Positions 1 to 11,700 of a DNA stretch of 64,000 nucleotides are shown in pieces. The DNA is from Adiantum capillus-veneris (lineage: Eukaryota; Streptophyta; Polypodiopsida; Polypodiales; Pteridaceae): contig CM043945.1 in NCBI GenBank assembly GCA_014529385.2, forward strand, positions 91,463,112-91,527,111, read 5' to 3'. Below the pieces are notes generated by a model, which was not told the origin of the DNA, did not search any database, and saw only the letters and a program-made list of their open reading frames with translations. Made by a program: the position numbers and the translations under genes. Numbering within the stretch: the stretch's first letter is position 1; the number at the start of each line of letters is the position of its first letter.

Positions 1-1738
<1,738 letters not shown>

Positions 1739-3201
1739 TGATAGCCGTTTTTCGGCTCTCCATAATTGCCATAGTAAGTTACTCCACCCTACCAAATTCA
1801 CCCAAACGCTATGGCTATCCCTACCATTTCACTGTACATAAGCGTGTGTGAGTTAGGGGGCTTTTCCCATATTTTCTTAAAAACCCTCAGCTAGCTAGTC
1901 ACTGGGCTAGTTGAGCCAAAAAAATAAAAAATAAAAGTATATTATGGCCTCTTTGTGTGTAAATATTTCATTGTATATATGGCCTAAATATAGGGATTTT
2001 TAATAATTATTTTGATATTTTATTTAAATATTTCTACTTAGGTGTGTGTTTTATTAAACCTATGTACACCTTCTTTCATCCTCTTACACCATAATTATAT
2101 TTTTTGCCAATATGTACATACTCTAACCTCATATTTTTCTTTTATACAAATCACTCCCACATTTTCACCCTCACCCTCGTGAAAACAAAAAATTGATTTC
2201 TACTCATTGGTCAAGTTTATTATATTATTTACTTGCATACCTTTTTCTCTTTCACCCAAAATAATTCAAAGAGGGACCATATCATATGATTCCAATATCT
2301 TTCCATATCCATAACTCCTCCATATTTTTATTATTATTTTTACTCATTATTCTAACACCATGTGCTCATTGAGCTAAAGTCCATGAATAGTCCATACACT
2401 AGTCCCACCATGTATATATTTCTTTATTCACCAATAATCCTCCTCCATGCATGTGTCAAGGGCAAATTGGATGCTTTGTATTATGATATGACAAAGGAGG
2501 GGCTCACTCTTGGATGCATTGTACAAATTCAACAAAGGAGGGGTCCACTAAAAGACTTTTGCAAGCATAAAAACAGGCTTTTTGGTGAGAATTTTGGCAC
2601 TTATCTCCACTCCGAATTTGGAGCAGTGGTCAAAAGAGAAAATGTAGCCCACGCTCTGAATAATCACCTCAAATTTTTTCATGATTTTTGGAGCTACCAG
2701 CGGTGAGCTATGATTTTTTGAGTGGACCCCAGTCTGCCCACTTTTTTCACAAGTAGCCCATAGTCTTCTCTCACCTCTTTCCACACTTCTACACACACAC
2801 ACACACACACACACACATTTCTCTCAATCCCTCACTCAAACCTGCACCTTCAATGGTTTCTCTCACCTTCTTCACCATTAACCTCCCCACTTACTTCCAT
2901 AGCTCTCATATGAGCTCTCCATGTACATACACCATCTCTATGCCTCTCTCTATTACTTCCAAAGTACAATTCCATCTTACCCCTTATATATATACATAAA
3001 TTCAGCATGTGTACCATGATTAACCTCTGCAAATCAAGAGATATCATCAACGGAATTACCATTTTCATCGCGATAATTAACCTTGGCGGCGGTGGCGTAA
3101 AGAAGGGAAGACGAAGAAGAAGGTCGATAGTCATTTTGAGAACCTACACAAGTAAGTCCAAAACTTCTTCAAGCTTCACCATCACAAGGATTTTCTCACT
3201 T

Positions 3202-3206
3202 CATTC
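3202..3206. repeat. Target-site duplication (left) of nested copia, CATTC
   Basis: CATTC at 3202-3206 is repeated at 6893-6897 directly outside the copia LTRs. LTR B at 15500-15515 has the single uninterrupted copy, which proves the insertion boundaries. Confidence 0.97.
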
Positions 3207-3394
3207 TGAAGGGGATCGGGGAGCACCACAGGCGGAGAGTGAGAGAGAGAGAGAAGGAGACAGACACGATGTGGGTGGGGAGACTCCAAGAGTGAGCAGC
3301 CCCCTATACACTTATGCTATGTATAAGGTATACAAGTCAGTGGGCGCCCAGACTCTGGGCGGCCGGGCAAGGCACAGACGCCTATACCCCAACA
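3207..3394 (-). repeat. 3' LTR of nested copia (188 bp)
   Basis: Plus-strand ends TGAAGGGG...CCCCAACA. The same 188 bases recur at 6705-6892, with one clear difference (GACACGATG against GACACAATG). Confidence 0.96.
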
Positions 3395-3473
3395 ACCTCC
3401 CACTTAAAGGCGACCTTGCCTTTAAGCAAGAGAACCTAGTCTAAAGACTACAAAAGGCGAGAGAAAACCGCTC

Positions 3474-4007
3474 TCAACCGATGCCCACTGGCTGGTTGTG
3501 ATCGTGTACATCCGGCTGTCCTGCTCCCGTGTAAGTCCATACACCACCAGACGTACCGCACACGTACTGCAAGTATGTACGCAATACCTGCATATCTCCC
3601 TCGTGCACTATGCCATCATCAGTCAACAAACGACTGACAACCCCAACTGCAAATGCTCCCACTGCAGCTGCGATATCCGGTCTCAAGATCAGCATCTCAT
3701 ACATGAGACCACCGAATGCCGATGCAATGCTAGCGGGCCCTGCTAGCTCTACGGAGCATGCATCAACATATATGTCCCTGGCAATAGGCATCTCTGACTG
3801 ACAAGGCGTGTCAGCCACATGCATCTCCTGACTGTCCGCAAAAGACGCATCAACCTGTCGTGCAACCTCAGAGCAAACCAGCTGCTCTAGGTGTCTGCTG
3901 GAAGACATATCCTGCACAACTATATCCCCATGCTCACTGTCGAGCATAGAAAGGAATGACTGCATAATCGCTGACATCTCAGCCTCCTCTGCAATCATCC
4001 ACTGCAA
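3474..4007 (-). pseudogene. Copia pol remnant: end of reverse transcriptase
   Basis: An open frame of 177 codons on the minus strand. Its C-terminal third matches the end of copia RT: GLMYEMLILRPDIAAAVG, then GVVSRLL, then VLRTYLQYVCGTS. The canonical family pattern is LMYA..TRPDI..AVG.VSR. The N-terminal half is acidic and Ser/Gln rich and does not resemble any domain I know. Nothing resembling the RT catalytic motif or RNase H is present, so pol was joined across a large deletion. It is separated by one stop and a few bases from the gag ORF upstream. It probably makes no functional enzyme. Confidence 0.7.
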
Positions 4008-4013
4008 ACATGA

Positions 4014-5303
4014 CTACTCAATCTGCTGTGACTCACTAGAGCTCTCATGCTCTAACTCCGTATGCATAGACTCTTGCACAACGTCCTCCTGTCGTGACTC
4101 ACTAGAGCAAGACCGCTCTACCTGTCTATCCTGCATAGAAGTATCTCGCACAACTGACTCTCTGCTTTGCTCAGTCACTAGCAAAGCATGCATGTCTGAC
4201 TCTGTCACCTCTCTGTGTGACTGCTCAAGTCGTGCCCCAACTGTGTGCACAACGAGCTCACTACTCTGCACTCCATGCAAAGCATCCTGCAAGCCACAAG
4301 CAAAAGAGACTCGCCTGCTCTCTCGCTGTCTACCTGGCTGCATGATCACAGAGACAACACCGTCTCTCGCGTGATCCACATGCAATGGGTAACCTGTACC
4401 ACTCCTGGCACCTCTCGCAATCACTAGCGAACCCAAATGCATCAAAAAATCTCGCTCTCGTAGTGAAATCTGACATCCACTATCCCGTAACTGTCTGACT
4501 GAGATCAAATCCCGTCTCAGATCTGGCACATAACGCACATGACACAGGGTAAATCTCATACCACTGGGCAAGGATAAGCATACGTCTCCTGCACCCTCAA
4601 TGTCATACACAACACCATCAGCCATGTGCACACAACCAAGTCTCCCACTAGAAAACGTGCTAAACCACTCACGATGCGACGTGACATGGAATGTAGCATC
4701 TGAATCTAGTAACCAATGTGAAGACAATGTGCAATCCGATATGCAATCCGTAGACATAAGATTGTCTGAAGACAAGCTAGATGTAAATGTGACATCGCCG
4801 TCACAAGCATACTCAGTAACCACCGTACTGATCTCACTAGCATCTGTCATACCCAAATCTGCATCACGCATTTGTCGCCTCCGTTGTCTCAAACGCCTGA
4901 AACATCTATGCCTAATGTGTCCTCTATGTCCACAATGCCAACATGTCACCTGTCGGCGTGCTCGTGAATGTACATGTCTCATACAAGTCCGTGATGACTC
5001 AGATCTATCATACATATCATGTAATCTGCGCCAAAGTGCTCTCGTAGTAGTCTCATACATAACAAGAGCATATACAGATTCTGCAAGGTGCAAAGAGAGC
5101 GTAGATAGTGCCATCTCCTCTAGCTCCTGCCACTGATCGTCAGACATGTTTGAAGGTCTACCTGCATCACCACTCAATGGTCGATGCAACCCTCGCTGTG
5201 TCAATGCATCAAGCATACACTCTCTCCATGCCGCAAAGTCTGACCCATCAAACACGCGCATCTGTGAGAGGTCACAATCTGATCGATCACCTGTCTCTAC
5301 CAT
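4014..5303 (-). CDS. gag: Copia Gag with zinc knuckle and protease-like region
   Basis: Open reading frame on the minus strand. I chose ATG at 5301-5303 (protein start MVETGDRSDC), because the 55 codons upstream are leader-like hydrophobic sequence. The protein has about 429 residues. Features in order: copia Gag pattern (VFDGSDFAAWRECMLDAL, later ALWRRLHDMYD), a CX2CX4HX4C knuckle (CWHCGHRGHIRHRC), and a protease/pre-integrase segment (HWLLDSDATFHVTSH ... GMRFTLCHVRYVPDLRRDLI). Copia proteases carry DSGA at the active site; here it reads DSDA, which should impair catalysis. The C-terminal 100 residues are Ser/Glu/Gln-rich repeats (SSES, ESQQ) where integrase would normally begin. It could still act as a capsid protein. 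Confidence 0.85.
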   Translation of the reverse strand: MVETGDRSDCDLSQMRVFDGSDFAAWRECMLDALTQRGLHRPLSGDAGRPSNMSDDQWQELEEMALSTLSLHLAESVYALVMYETTTRALWRRLHDMYDRSESSRTCMRHVHSRARRQVTCWHCGHRGHIRHRCFRRLRQRRRQMRDADLGMTDASEISTVVTEYACDGDVTFTSSLSSDNLMSTDCISDCTLSSHWLLDSDATFHVTSHREWFSTFSSGRLGCVHMADGVVYDIEGAGDVCLSLPSGMRFTLCHVRYVPDLRRDLISVRQLRDSGCQISLRERDFLMHLGSLVIARGARSGTGYPLHVDHARDGVVSVIMQPGRQRESRRVSFACGLQDALHGVQSSELVVHTVGARLEQSHREVTESDMHALLVTEQSRESVVRDTSMQDRQVERSCSSESRQEDVVQESMHTELEHESSSESQQIE

Positions 5304-6690
5304 GAGCACAATGTAGCAAACTAGAAAGCAAAACCACCTCACCAACAACACCTGAAAACTGTCTACCAATATGGCCAGAAACACAATGTAAAACCTGTGA
5401 GACACACTCCAAAATAGAGCTCCCGCAATGTCAATACAAGCCTCGCCTGCTCTAGTATCACACTGCAATCTGTGAGCTAATCACCAAGCCCACATTGTGC
5501 GGTATCGATGCATACACACGCACAAATCTCCCACCTGCAGAGAACACCGCACACAAATGCTGAGTGCAACCCGCAATCTCTATCTAGATCGCATAAATGG
5601 TGCGCATAAAACTCCTGGGAAAATTTCGCCAGAGTTTCGTCAGTAAAACGGCCACAAAACCAGTAACCAAACTGACTGCACGCTCAAAACCATGAGCAAC
5701 CAAAGCGCATCAAATCACACTCCAAATTCATGCACCAATCTCCACACTTTGCATACATCATTGCAAACACCTGCAAATCTAGTACACAAATATCTGCTCT
5801 ACCTGTGACTGCCAAAAAACATGCTCGAGGCATACATTGTCGAGCTCAAAATGCAATCACATTAGTCTCCCTGAGCATCAAACCACATAAGGCATACATC
5901 GTATCCTCCCACCTGTGAGGAAACTTGCAGCAAATATCACTCTCACATCTGAGAGCAAACCATGTGTGGAATCCTCGACACACAATAAACAACTGCTGCT
6001 GCAAAAAATTCAGCATTCAGAATTTTACAATTCTGATATGACGAGTGCGTCCGGAGAGTGCCAAAACCCCAAGGTAGACTCCTGGATCATATGTATCCGA
6101 GTCCGGGTGTGAAAGCTATGCCAAAAACAGTGTTTTTGGGACCCGAAAGTGCACAAATAAACTTGCTGCTGTACCTGCTGTAATTCAAAGCATAATTTCA
6201 GCAAATAGACATCACCATCGCGTCCGGAGCGTGCCAAAACCCTGACCTAGACTCCTGGATCATGTAGATCTGACTCTGTATGACGGAGCTACGCAAAAAA
6301 CTGCGTTTTAGAGCCCAAAAATGGCAAAAACGAGCTGCACACAGTCTTGAACCTGCTCCTGCTCCACTCTGCGTGATGCAATGTCCTCTCAATGCAAGCT
6401 CCAACACAAGAGCTCTGCCACAACAGCATCCAAGCACTCGAATGTCAAGCTCTCCTCCGCCGAGCACTTCTCTAACGAGCTCCACTGAGCTCAAAAGCTC
6501 CTCTCACCAAGGAAGCCGCAACCGCCTCCTCGACCAAGCTTGACCACACCAAGCTCCTAAGCTCCAAAGACAATGCTCCTCAAGCTAAAATCGCTCTCCG
6601 TGAAACTCCGCGATCGAACTCCACCGTCGAGAGCGAGCGAGCTATCGCCTCGAAGCTCTCAAAGTCGTCGTGCTCTCCGCGGTCACCATA
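5304..6690 (-). other. Long copia leader with a 173-bp tandem duplication
   Basis: This is 1.4 kb of leader between the primer site and gag on the minus strand. It has no convincing coding sequence. Two diverged units begin GCGTCCGGAG at 6047 and 6220 and share the block TAGACTCCTGGATCAT. A repeated leader of this kind may hold packaging or promoter elements; that is inference. Confidence 0.7.
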
Positions 6691-6702
6691 GCTCTGATAC
6701 CA
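6691..6702 (-). promoter_or_regulatory. Primer-binding site, initiator-Met tRNA
   Basis: The minus strand reads TGGTATCAGAGC, the standard plant copia primer site, two bases inside the 5' LTR end at 6705. This fixes the element's orientation. Confidence 0.95.
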
Positions 6703-6704
6703 AT

Positions 6705-6892
6705 TGAAGGGGATCGGGGAGCACCACAGGCGGAGAGTGAGAGAGAGAGAGAAGGAGACAGACACAATGTGGGTGGGGAGACTCCAAGAGTGAGCAGCCC
6801 CCTATACACTTATGCTATGTATAAGGTATACAAGTCAGTGGGCGCCCAGACTCTGGGCGGCCGGGCAAGGCACAGACGCCTATACCCCAACA
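6705..6892 (-). repeat. 5' LTR of nested copia (188 bp)
   Basis: Matches 3207-3394. It is followed by the second CATTC target copy at 6893-6897 and then by the resumed LTR A sequence. Confidence 0.96.
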
Positions 6893-7050
6893 CATTCAAC
6901 CATCTTACTTCAACCATCCACCTCATTCTACCCATTGTAAATGTAACATTAACTTTCTAGTGATTACTAACACTAACCACTAACATACTAACACAAAATA
7001 GCCATTGACCTAACCATAAAAGACACCTCACCTCAAGACATGTGTATAGT

Positions 7051-7101
<51 letters not shown>

Positions 7102-7271
7102 TACTTACTTTCACCTTATCTACCATCAATAATGCTCTCTGTTGAGCCCACACCCATGATTCAAGCAGACAAAGAAGGCCCGCAATGTTTTGATATTCAA
7201 AAAAATCATAATCTTGATTTGTTAGCTTGTAAATTAGGATTTCTAATAATCTTAATGAGGGGTTTCCAACC

Positions 7272-7278
7272 TATAAAT
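7272..7278 (+). promoter_or_regulatory. TATA box of LTR A
   Basis: TATAAAT in the context CCTATAAATAGGCCCC. It is conserved in LTR B (15872), C (21489) and D (33222). Transcription should start about 25-30 bases downstream, near 7302. A polyadenylation signal AATAAA follows at 7482-7487, also present in B (16082-16087) but mutated in C and D. Confidence 0.85.
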
Positions 7279-8121
7279 AGGCCCCTCTCCTTCTTGTAAA
7301 ACAACCTCCAACATCTCACATAGCTCCCCAACACTCTATGCGTGAGGAGAGACTTAGGTGTAGCAACCACTTGTGAGCTTCACTCTTGGTGTGAGAGAAG
7401 CCTTCAAGCTACACATTGCAAGTGAGAGAGCGTGAGTTCCACAAATCTCAAAACCACTATTGTACATGCTCCTTCATCATCAATAAATCGAGGTTTGGTG
7501 CATCAAAGGCGTGATTCGACGTTCAAATCTTCGTCCTTCCATTTGTGTAATACGGTTTGGTGAATTCAAGGTGACTTGTGTATTTTGAGTTTTATCGGTT
7601 GATCTTGATTTTAGAAAGTGTTTTAGTGTGTTTTCCATTGCCAGTTTTGTGTCCATTGTAAGAGGGTATTGTGGTGAGAGGTCTCCCACACCCTAAGACA
7701 GTGTGTGTGTGTTTTGGCAATGTTTAGCAATCACTAAGCATTGAGTGAGTTTTATACAAGTTCTACGATAGCATCATAACGAACCATCTCCATTTGCAAG
7801 TCACAAATAAGGTATTATGCAAGATCCTTCCCTCTCTCTCTTCCCTTTGCTGTAGCTCTCTCTGGTCCATTTCATGTGTGTCTTGGTGTGAGGTTGTTTG
7901 TGTGTGTTGTGTGGTGCATCTTCTTGGTCGTGCCAAAATCTCTCTTGCGTCCTAGTTCGCATACCATAACTAGGTGGTGCCCCTATCTTGTTTTGGTTTG
8001 GCTGTGGGTTTGTTGTTGTGTTGTGCTTGTGGTTGCCCCAGCCCCAATTGAGCAGCACGGGAGCCTTGAGGGGTGTTTAGAGGTCGCCTCTCTTGTTGCC
8101 CGCCCCGGACCGCCTCAATTT

Positions 8122-8138
8122 TGGTGCCCCCACTGAGG
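8122..8138 (+). promoter_or_regulatory. Primer-binding site of element A (tRNA not identified)
   Basis: TGGTGCCCCCACTGAGG starts four bases after the LTR end (CA, ATTT, TGG). It begins with TGG as required for pairing with tRNA CCA ends. The LTR boundary was set where LTR D diverges from A, B and C. I could not assign the tRNA. Confidence 0.75.
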
Positions 8139-8195
8139 AAAGGCTTGTGTATCTTTTTGTGTAGGTTCAACCTTTAGCATAGTCAAGTAGGTTGC

Positions 8196-8408
8196 ATGAA
8201 TCACGAGAATTTGTATGATCCTTTCATTCCCATTGCAAGGCAAAAGGTACACATAATTGTTAGTACTAAGTTGCAATTTCAGCGAGTAATTCGTAGGATT
8301 TTAGGTCCTCTTAGGTTGGTCGAGATAAACGCTTCAGTAAACCCTTTTATTTTGCCTCTGATTAGGTACGACCTTAGTTTGGACGTCTATATTTTTGTTT
8401 TGTTTTGA
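8196..8408 (+). CDS. Leader ORF 1 of element A (70 aa, unknown function)
   Basis: A small ORF between primer site and gag, starting MNHENLYDPFIPIARQ. The second half (INASVNPFILPLIRYDLSLD, then VYIFVLF and stop) is paralogous to leader ORF 2, which follows 21 bases later. Copies with the same length and ending occur in B (one change, Val to Ala) and, with an in-frame stop, in C. A relative lies inverted at 24134-24295. No signal peptide, zinc motif or catalytic motif is visible; the C-terminus is a short beta-like hydrophobic stretch. Ogre-type Tat elements are known to carry an extra ORF before gag, so this may be a related protein. Function unknown. Confidence 0.72.
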   Translation: MNHENLYDPFIPIARQKVHIIVSTKLQFQRVIRRILGPLRLVEINASVNPFILPLIRYDLSLDVYIFVLF

Positions 8409-8429
8409 GTATTAGGTCATGCATAGACC

Positions 8430-8648
8430 ATGGATAATGGCCCAGGAATAGAGGTTTTCCCCTTCCATTTCACTCCACACATTAGAATAAACATTGCAAT
8501 TAGTAGAAAAATCCATTTTCAACAACGTATGGTGTTCATGTTTGGTGCCCAAAGAGTAGGAGAAATTCTCGCGTCACCAAACCCTGTCATCCTACCTCTC
8601 ATTGATTATCATAGGTCATTTGATGTGAATATTTTTATTTTGTTGTAG
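8430..8648 (+). CDS. Leader ORF 2 of element A (72 aa, unknown function)
   Basis: Starts MDNGPGIEVFPFHF. The core RKIHFQQRMVFMFGAQRVGE is followed by ASPNPVILPLIDYHRSFDV and the ending IFILL-stop. It is identical in copy B and intact in C, where I saw only two conservative changes (Ile to Val, Phe to Leu). Homologous ORFs lie inverted at 24292-24510 and, in a diverged family, at 48401-48619. Every one of these stops at the same alignment column. That conservation, with gag 83 bases downstream, argues for a translated protein rather than chance. It could act as a separate accessory protein or as a translational control ORF. An internal ATG in another frame (8424) precedes it. Confidence 0.78.
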   Translation: MDNGPGIEVFPFHFTPHIRINIAISRKIHFQQRMVFMFGAQRVGEILASPNPVILPLIDYHRSFDVNIFILL

Positions 8649-8731
8649 AATAGATTGCAATTTAGAGAATATTATTGTGTAGATCTTTTAAAGAAAGAAA
8701 AAACAAAACGCGTCACTTTGAAATCAATTCA

Positions 8732-11700
8732 ATGGAGAATCAACGCCAAATGTCTGGATATCCTCTTTTCTTTGGAGAGCCTGGAGAGGATGCAGAATTA
8801 TTTTTAGCAAATTTCAAGATGTCTTGCCGTATCAAGAGGATAATAACCGATCAAGAACGTGTAGAAATGTTTGAGGTGGTCCTTAGGAAAGATGCTAGTA
8901 CTTGGTTTGACTCTTTGCCTGAGGAAGTTAAGGGGAATTACACAGAAGTTTTGAATCGTTTTAAGAGATACTTCTTTGATCCCCAAAACACTCAAAAACT
9001 ATGGCAAGACATTGTTTCTCATAAGCAAAAAGACTTAGATGACTACTACTTGTACAAGCAAGAGTTTCTACGTCTTTGGGCTCTATGGATACGAAATGTT
9101 ACTAACCCTGGTGATGGTGCAGAATTTTTAAAGAAGGAGAGGTTCATAGCCGGACTCTTTCCTGACCTTAAGGTAAAAGTTGAGGCGGGTGCACCTGCTA
9201 CTTTTGATGCAGCTGAAACTAGGGCTGCTGAGAAATATAGGAAACTCAAGTGCTTAAGGGGGGAGGTTCCAATAGAAGGTCTTAGACCCAAAGGTAAGTC
9301 ACAAGCATCAACATCTAAGGAGCTTCCTGAGGTAACGGTTGAAGTGATTGAGAAGTTAAATGAATCCTTAAGCAGCCTGTCAATTCACCTTGCACAAGCC
9401 GTAGGTCCAAAGGGACAAGCAAAGAAGTCTGAAGAGCGAGACCCACGACCTAGGAGAGTCTTGCAATGTTGGAATTGCGGAGAGTCTGGACATGGGATGT
9501 ATAATTGTCCTTGGCCCCGTGGGGAGCCAGGGAGACCTAACTTGAATTACCCAGTGATGAATGCAGGAGAAGGAGCTGGTCAACAACCAAGGCTTCTACA
9601 AAGGCCAAATGGACCAAGACCACCTCCACAAGGGGTAGAAGGAGTTCCACCTTTGCCGGATCCAAATGTGCATGTGGTAGAGGTGACAAATTCAAATGAG
9701 GTTGACATGGAAGCCAATGGCATTAAGCGTGGCCGACGAAAAGGTAAAGAGAAAGAAGGAGTCACATCACAGAGTGACCATGGACAAGGCAAGAAGGCAA
9801 AGGAAACCAAGGAAACCAAGAGGACTCGACGTCGTATCAACCTCCAAGACTTCCCTCTTGGACATGGTATGGCTCCGTACAACTTGTTGGAAGACATGAG
9901 AGGTAAGGGTCCTGATATTTCATGGCCTCAATTTCTTGCATTATGTCCACAAGTTAGGAGGGATTTAACAAGGGCAGTTAGCACTAGGAGAAAGGTAAAA
10001 GAGAGTGTGCCTGTTGTAAAAATTGCACAAGCTGAAATGAATGAGGACATTACACCGGTGCTAGACTGTTACATCAAAGGGAGATTGGTTAGGAAAGGTC
10101 TAGTGGATGGGGGTGCACAAATTTGCATCATGACAGAGGGACTCATGCAAAGACTAGGCATGCACATCCATGAGACACCTGAAATCAAAGTGAAAATGGC
10201 AAACAATAGCAAGGCTAGGTGCGTAGGCATTTGTAAAAATGTTTTTGTGGAGGCCTTTGGCATTAAGAAGGCAGTGGATTTCTATGTCATGTCTACCAAG
10301 GGAAATGGTTACCCATTTATCCTAGGAAGACCATGGCTAATGAAAATGCGAGCTTTGCAAGATTGGGAGAGTGGAAAGCTAATTTGCAGGAATGACAATC
10401 ACAAGAAGGTTGTCTTTGACATGAAGGAGCAACGCCAAGAGGAGCTCCATGAAGAATCATCTCAAAGTGAGACGGAAGAAGGTTGGACCGATAGCACTTC
10501 AGAAGAAGAAAGTAGCGGCAACATTATTGAAGAGGAGTCTTCCATCGAAGTCATGGGGGTAAGGTTTAAGCCAAGCAACCAAGAGACCTCTTGTCAAGGC
10601 TTGGAGGAGGTAGGTCCTCAAGAGAACGACGGTGATCAAGATGAAGGGATGCTGGAAGGTATGCTATCAGCAACACTTACAAAGGATGAAAGAGAGGAGT
10701 TCAAATGTGTGCTAAGGAAATTTCCGAGGCTTTTTGCTAAAGACTACACCGATGTGCGTGGAGTAGATGTTGTTCAACACAAAATTGAGTTGAAGCCAGA
10801 GGCCACACCTAAGGCTCAAAAGCTACGAAGGCTAGGAGTCATTAAGGAGCAGGCTCTACTCAAGGAGGTAAGAAAGCTTCTAGCAGCAGGTTTCATTTAT
10901 CCAGTGGAGAATTCAGAGTGGGTCTCTCCCGTTGTTGTCACTCCTAAGAAAAACGGCAAGTGGAGGGTGTGTGTGGATTATCGTCCACTCAATGAGGCAA
11001 CAAAAAGAGATCACTTTCCCCTCCCATTCCAGGATGAGATACTAAATGAGGTAGCTGGTCATGAGAAGTACACTGTGTGCGATGGCTACTCGGGTTACTT
11101 TCAAATAGGTATCGCATTGGAGGATCAATTGAAAACAACCTTTATCACTCCTTGGGGTTGTTATGCTTTTAGAGTCATGCCATTTGGCCTGACAAATGCT
11201 CCTGCAACTTTCCAACGCTTCATGAACATGGTGTTTCAAGCATTCTTTGGAAAGTCAATTAGGGTGTTCATTGATGATTTCTGTATTTATAGCTCAAAAT
11301 CATTGCATCTACAAAGGGTAGAAGAAGGTTTAAAGAAGCTCTATGACATGGGAGGTCAACTCAACCCCGACAAGTGTCACATAGCTGAGGATGAAGTGAT
11401 CTTGCTTGGTCACAAGGTTTCCTATAAAGGCATTGAGGTGGATCCTTCAAAGGCAAAGGCTCTTATTGAGCTCCCATCACCGAAGAGTCTTAAGGAGGTC
11501 ATCTCTTTCATTCAGAAGGTGAAGTATATGTCACGCTTCATTCACTTAGCCTCGGAGTTGCTTCATCCTTTGCAAAAGTTGACACAACAAGTAGAATTTG
11601 CATGGTCTGATGAGCTTGAAGAGTATTTTTGTAACATTAAAGTCATTTTGTCAGAGCTACCAACACTCATGCCTCCTTGTTGGGAGTACACATTCTTTGT

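Larger units (their letters stand above)
3207..6892 (-). mobile_element. Deleted Ty1/copia retrotransposon inserted in LTR A
   Basis: A 3686-base element with 188-base LTRs (3207-3394 and 6705-6892) that differ by about one base by eye, flanked by CATTC duplications. It lies on the minus strand: the primer site is at 6691-6702 next to the right LTR, and a polypurine tract (AAGTGGGAGGT on the minus strand, about 3395-3406) borders the left LTR. It keeps gag, zinc knuckle and a protease-like region plus the end of RT, but has lost integrase and most of RT/RNase H. It is therefore non-autonomous and must have been mobilised by proteins from a related element. It has an unusually long leader (5304-6690) with a tandem repeat. 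Confidence 0.96.
1739..8117 (+). repeat. 5' LTR of element A, split by a nested copia element
   Basis: Starts TGATAGCCG and ends GCCTCA, the usual TG...CA. The LTR sequence occupies 1739-3206 and 6898-8117; 3207-6897 is the copia insertion plus its second target copy. It contains an AC tract (2791-2816), a CT tract (7053-7099), a TATA box (7272-7278) and AATAAA (7482-7487). The first 23 bases can fold into a hairpin (AGCCG-TTTTT-CGGCT). Short ORFs inside it recur in the other LTR copies only because the DNA is repeated; I do not call them genes. Confidence 0.95.

Noticed and set aside
2362-2706. 114-codon ORF in LTR A, repeated in LTR B and shorter in D
   Set aside because: Conserved only as LTR DNA; copy D has frame changes and no domain is recognisable. 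It overlaps the conserved regulatory-looking block.
3145-3165. Splice-donor-like AAGTAAGT in LTR A
   Set aside because: No partner acceptor or exon structure could be shown, so no intron is called.
7801-8170. Overlapping ORFs on both strands in the U5 part of the LTRs (also 16401-16770, 22088-22511, 33798-34203)
   Set aside because: Present because the LTRs are repeated; both strands open, low complexity, no consistent start or selection signal.
8675-8731. Upstream extension of gag-pol to 8675
   Set aside because: The frame begins at a non-conserved codon; copy C diverges here while similarity starts at the ATG at 8732.
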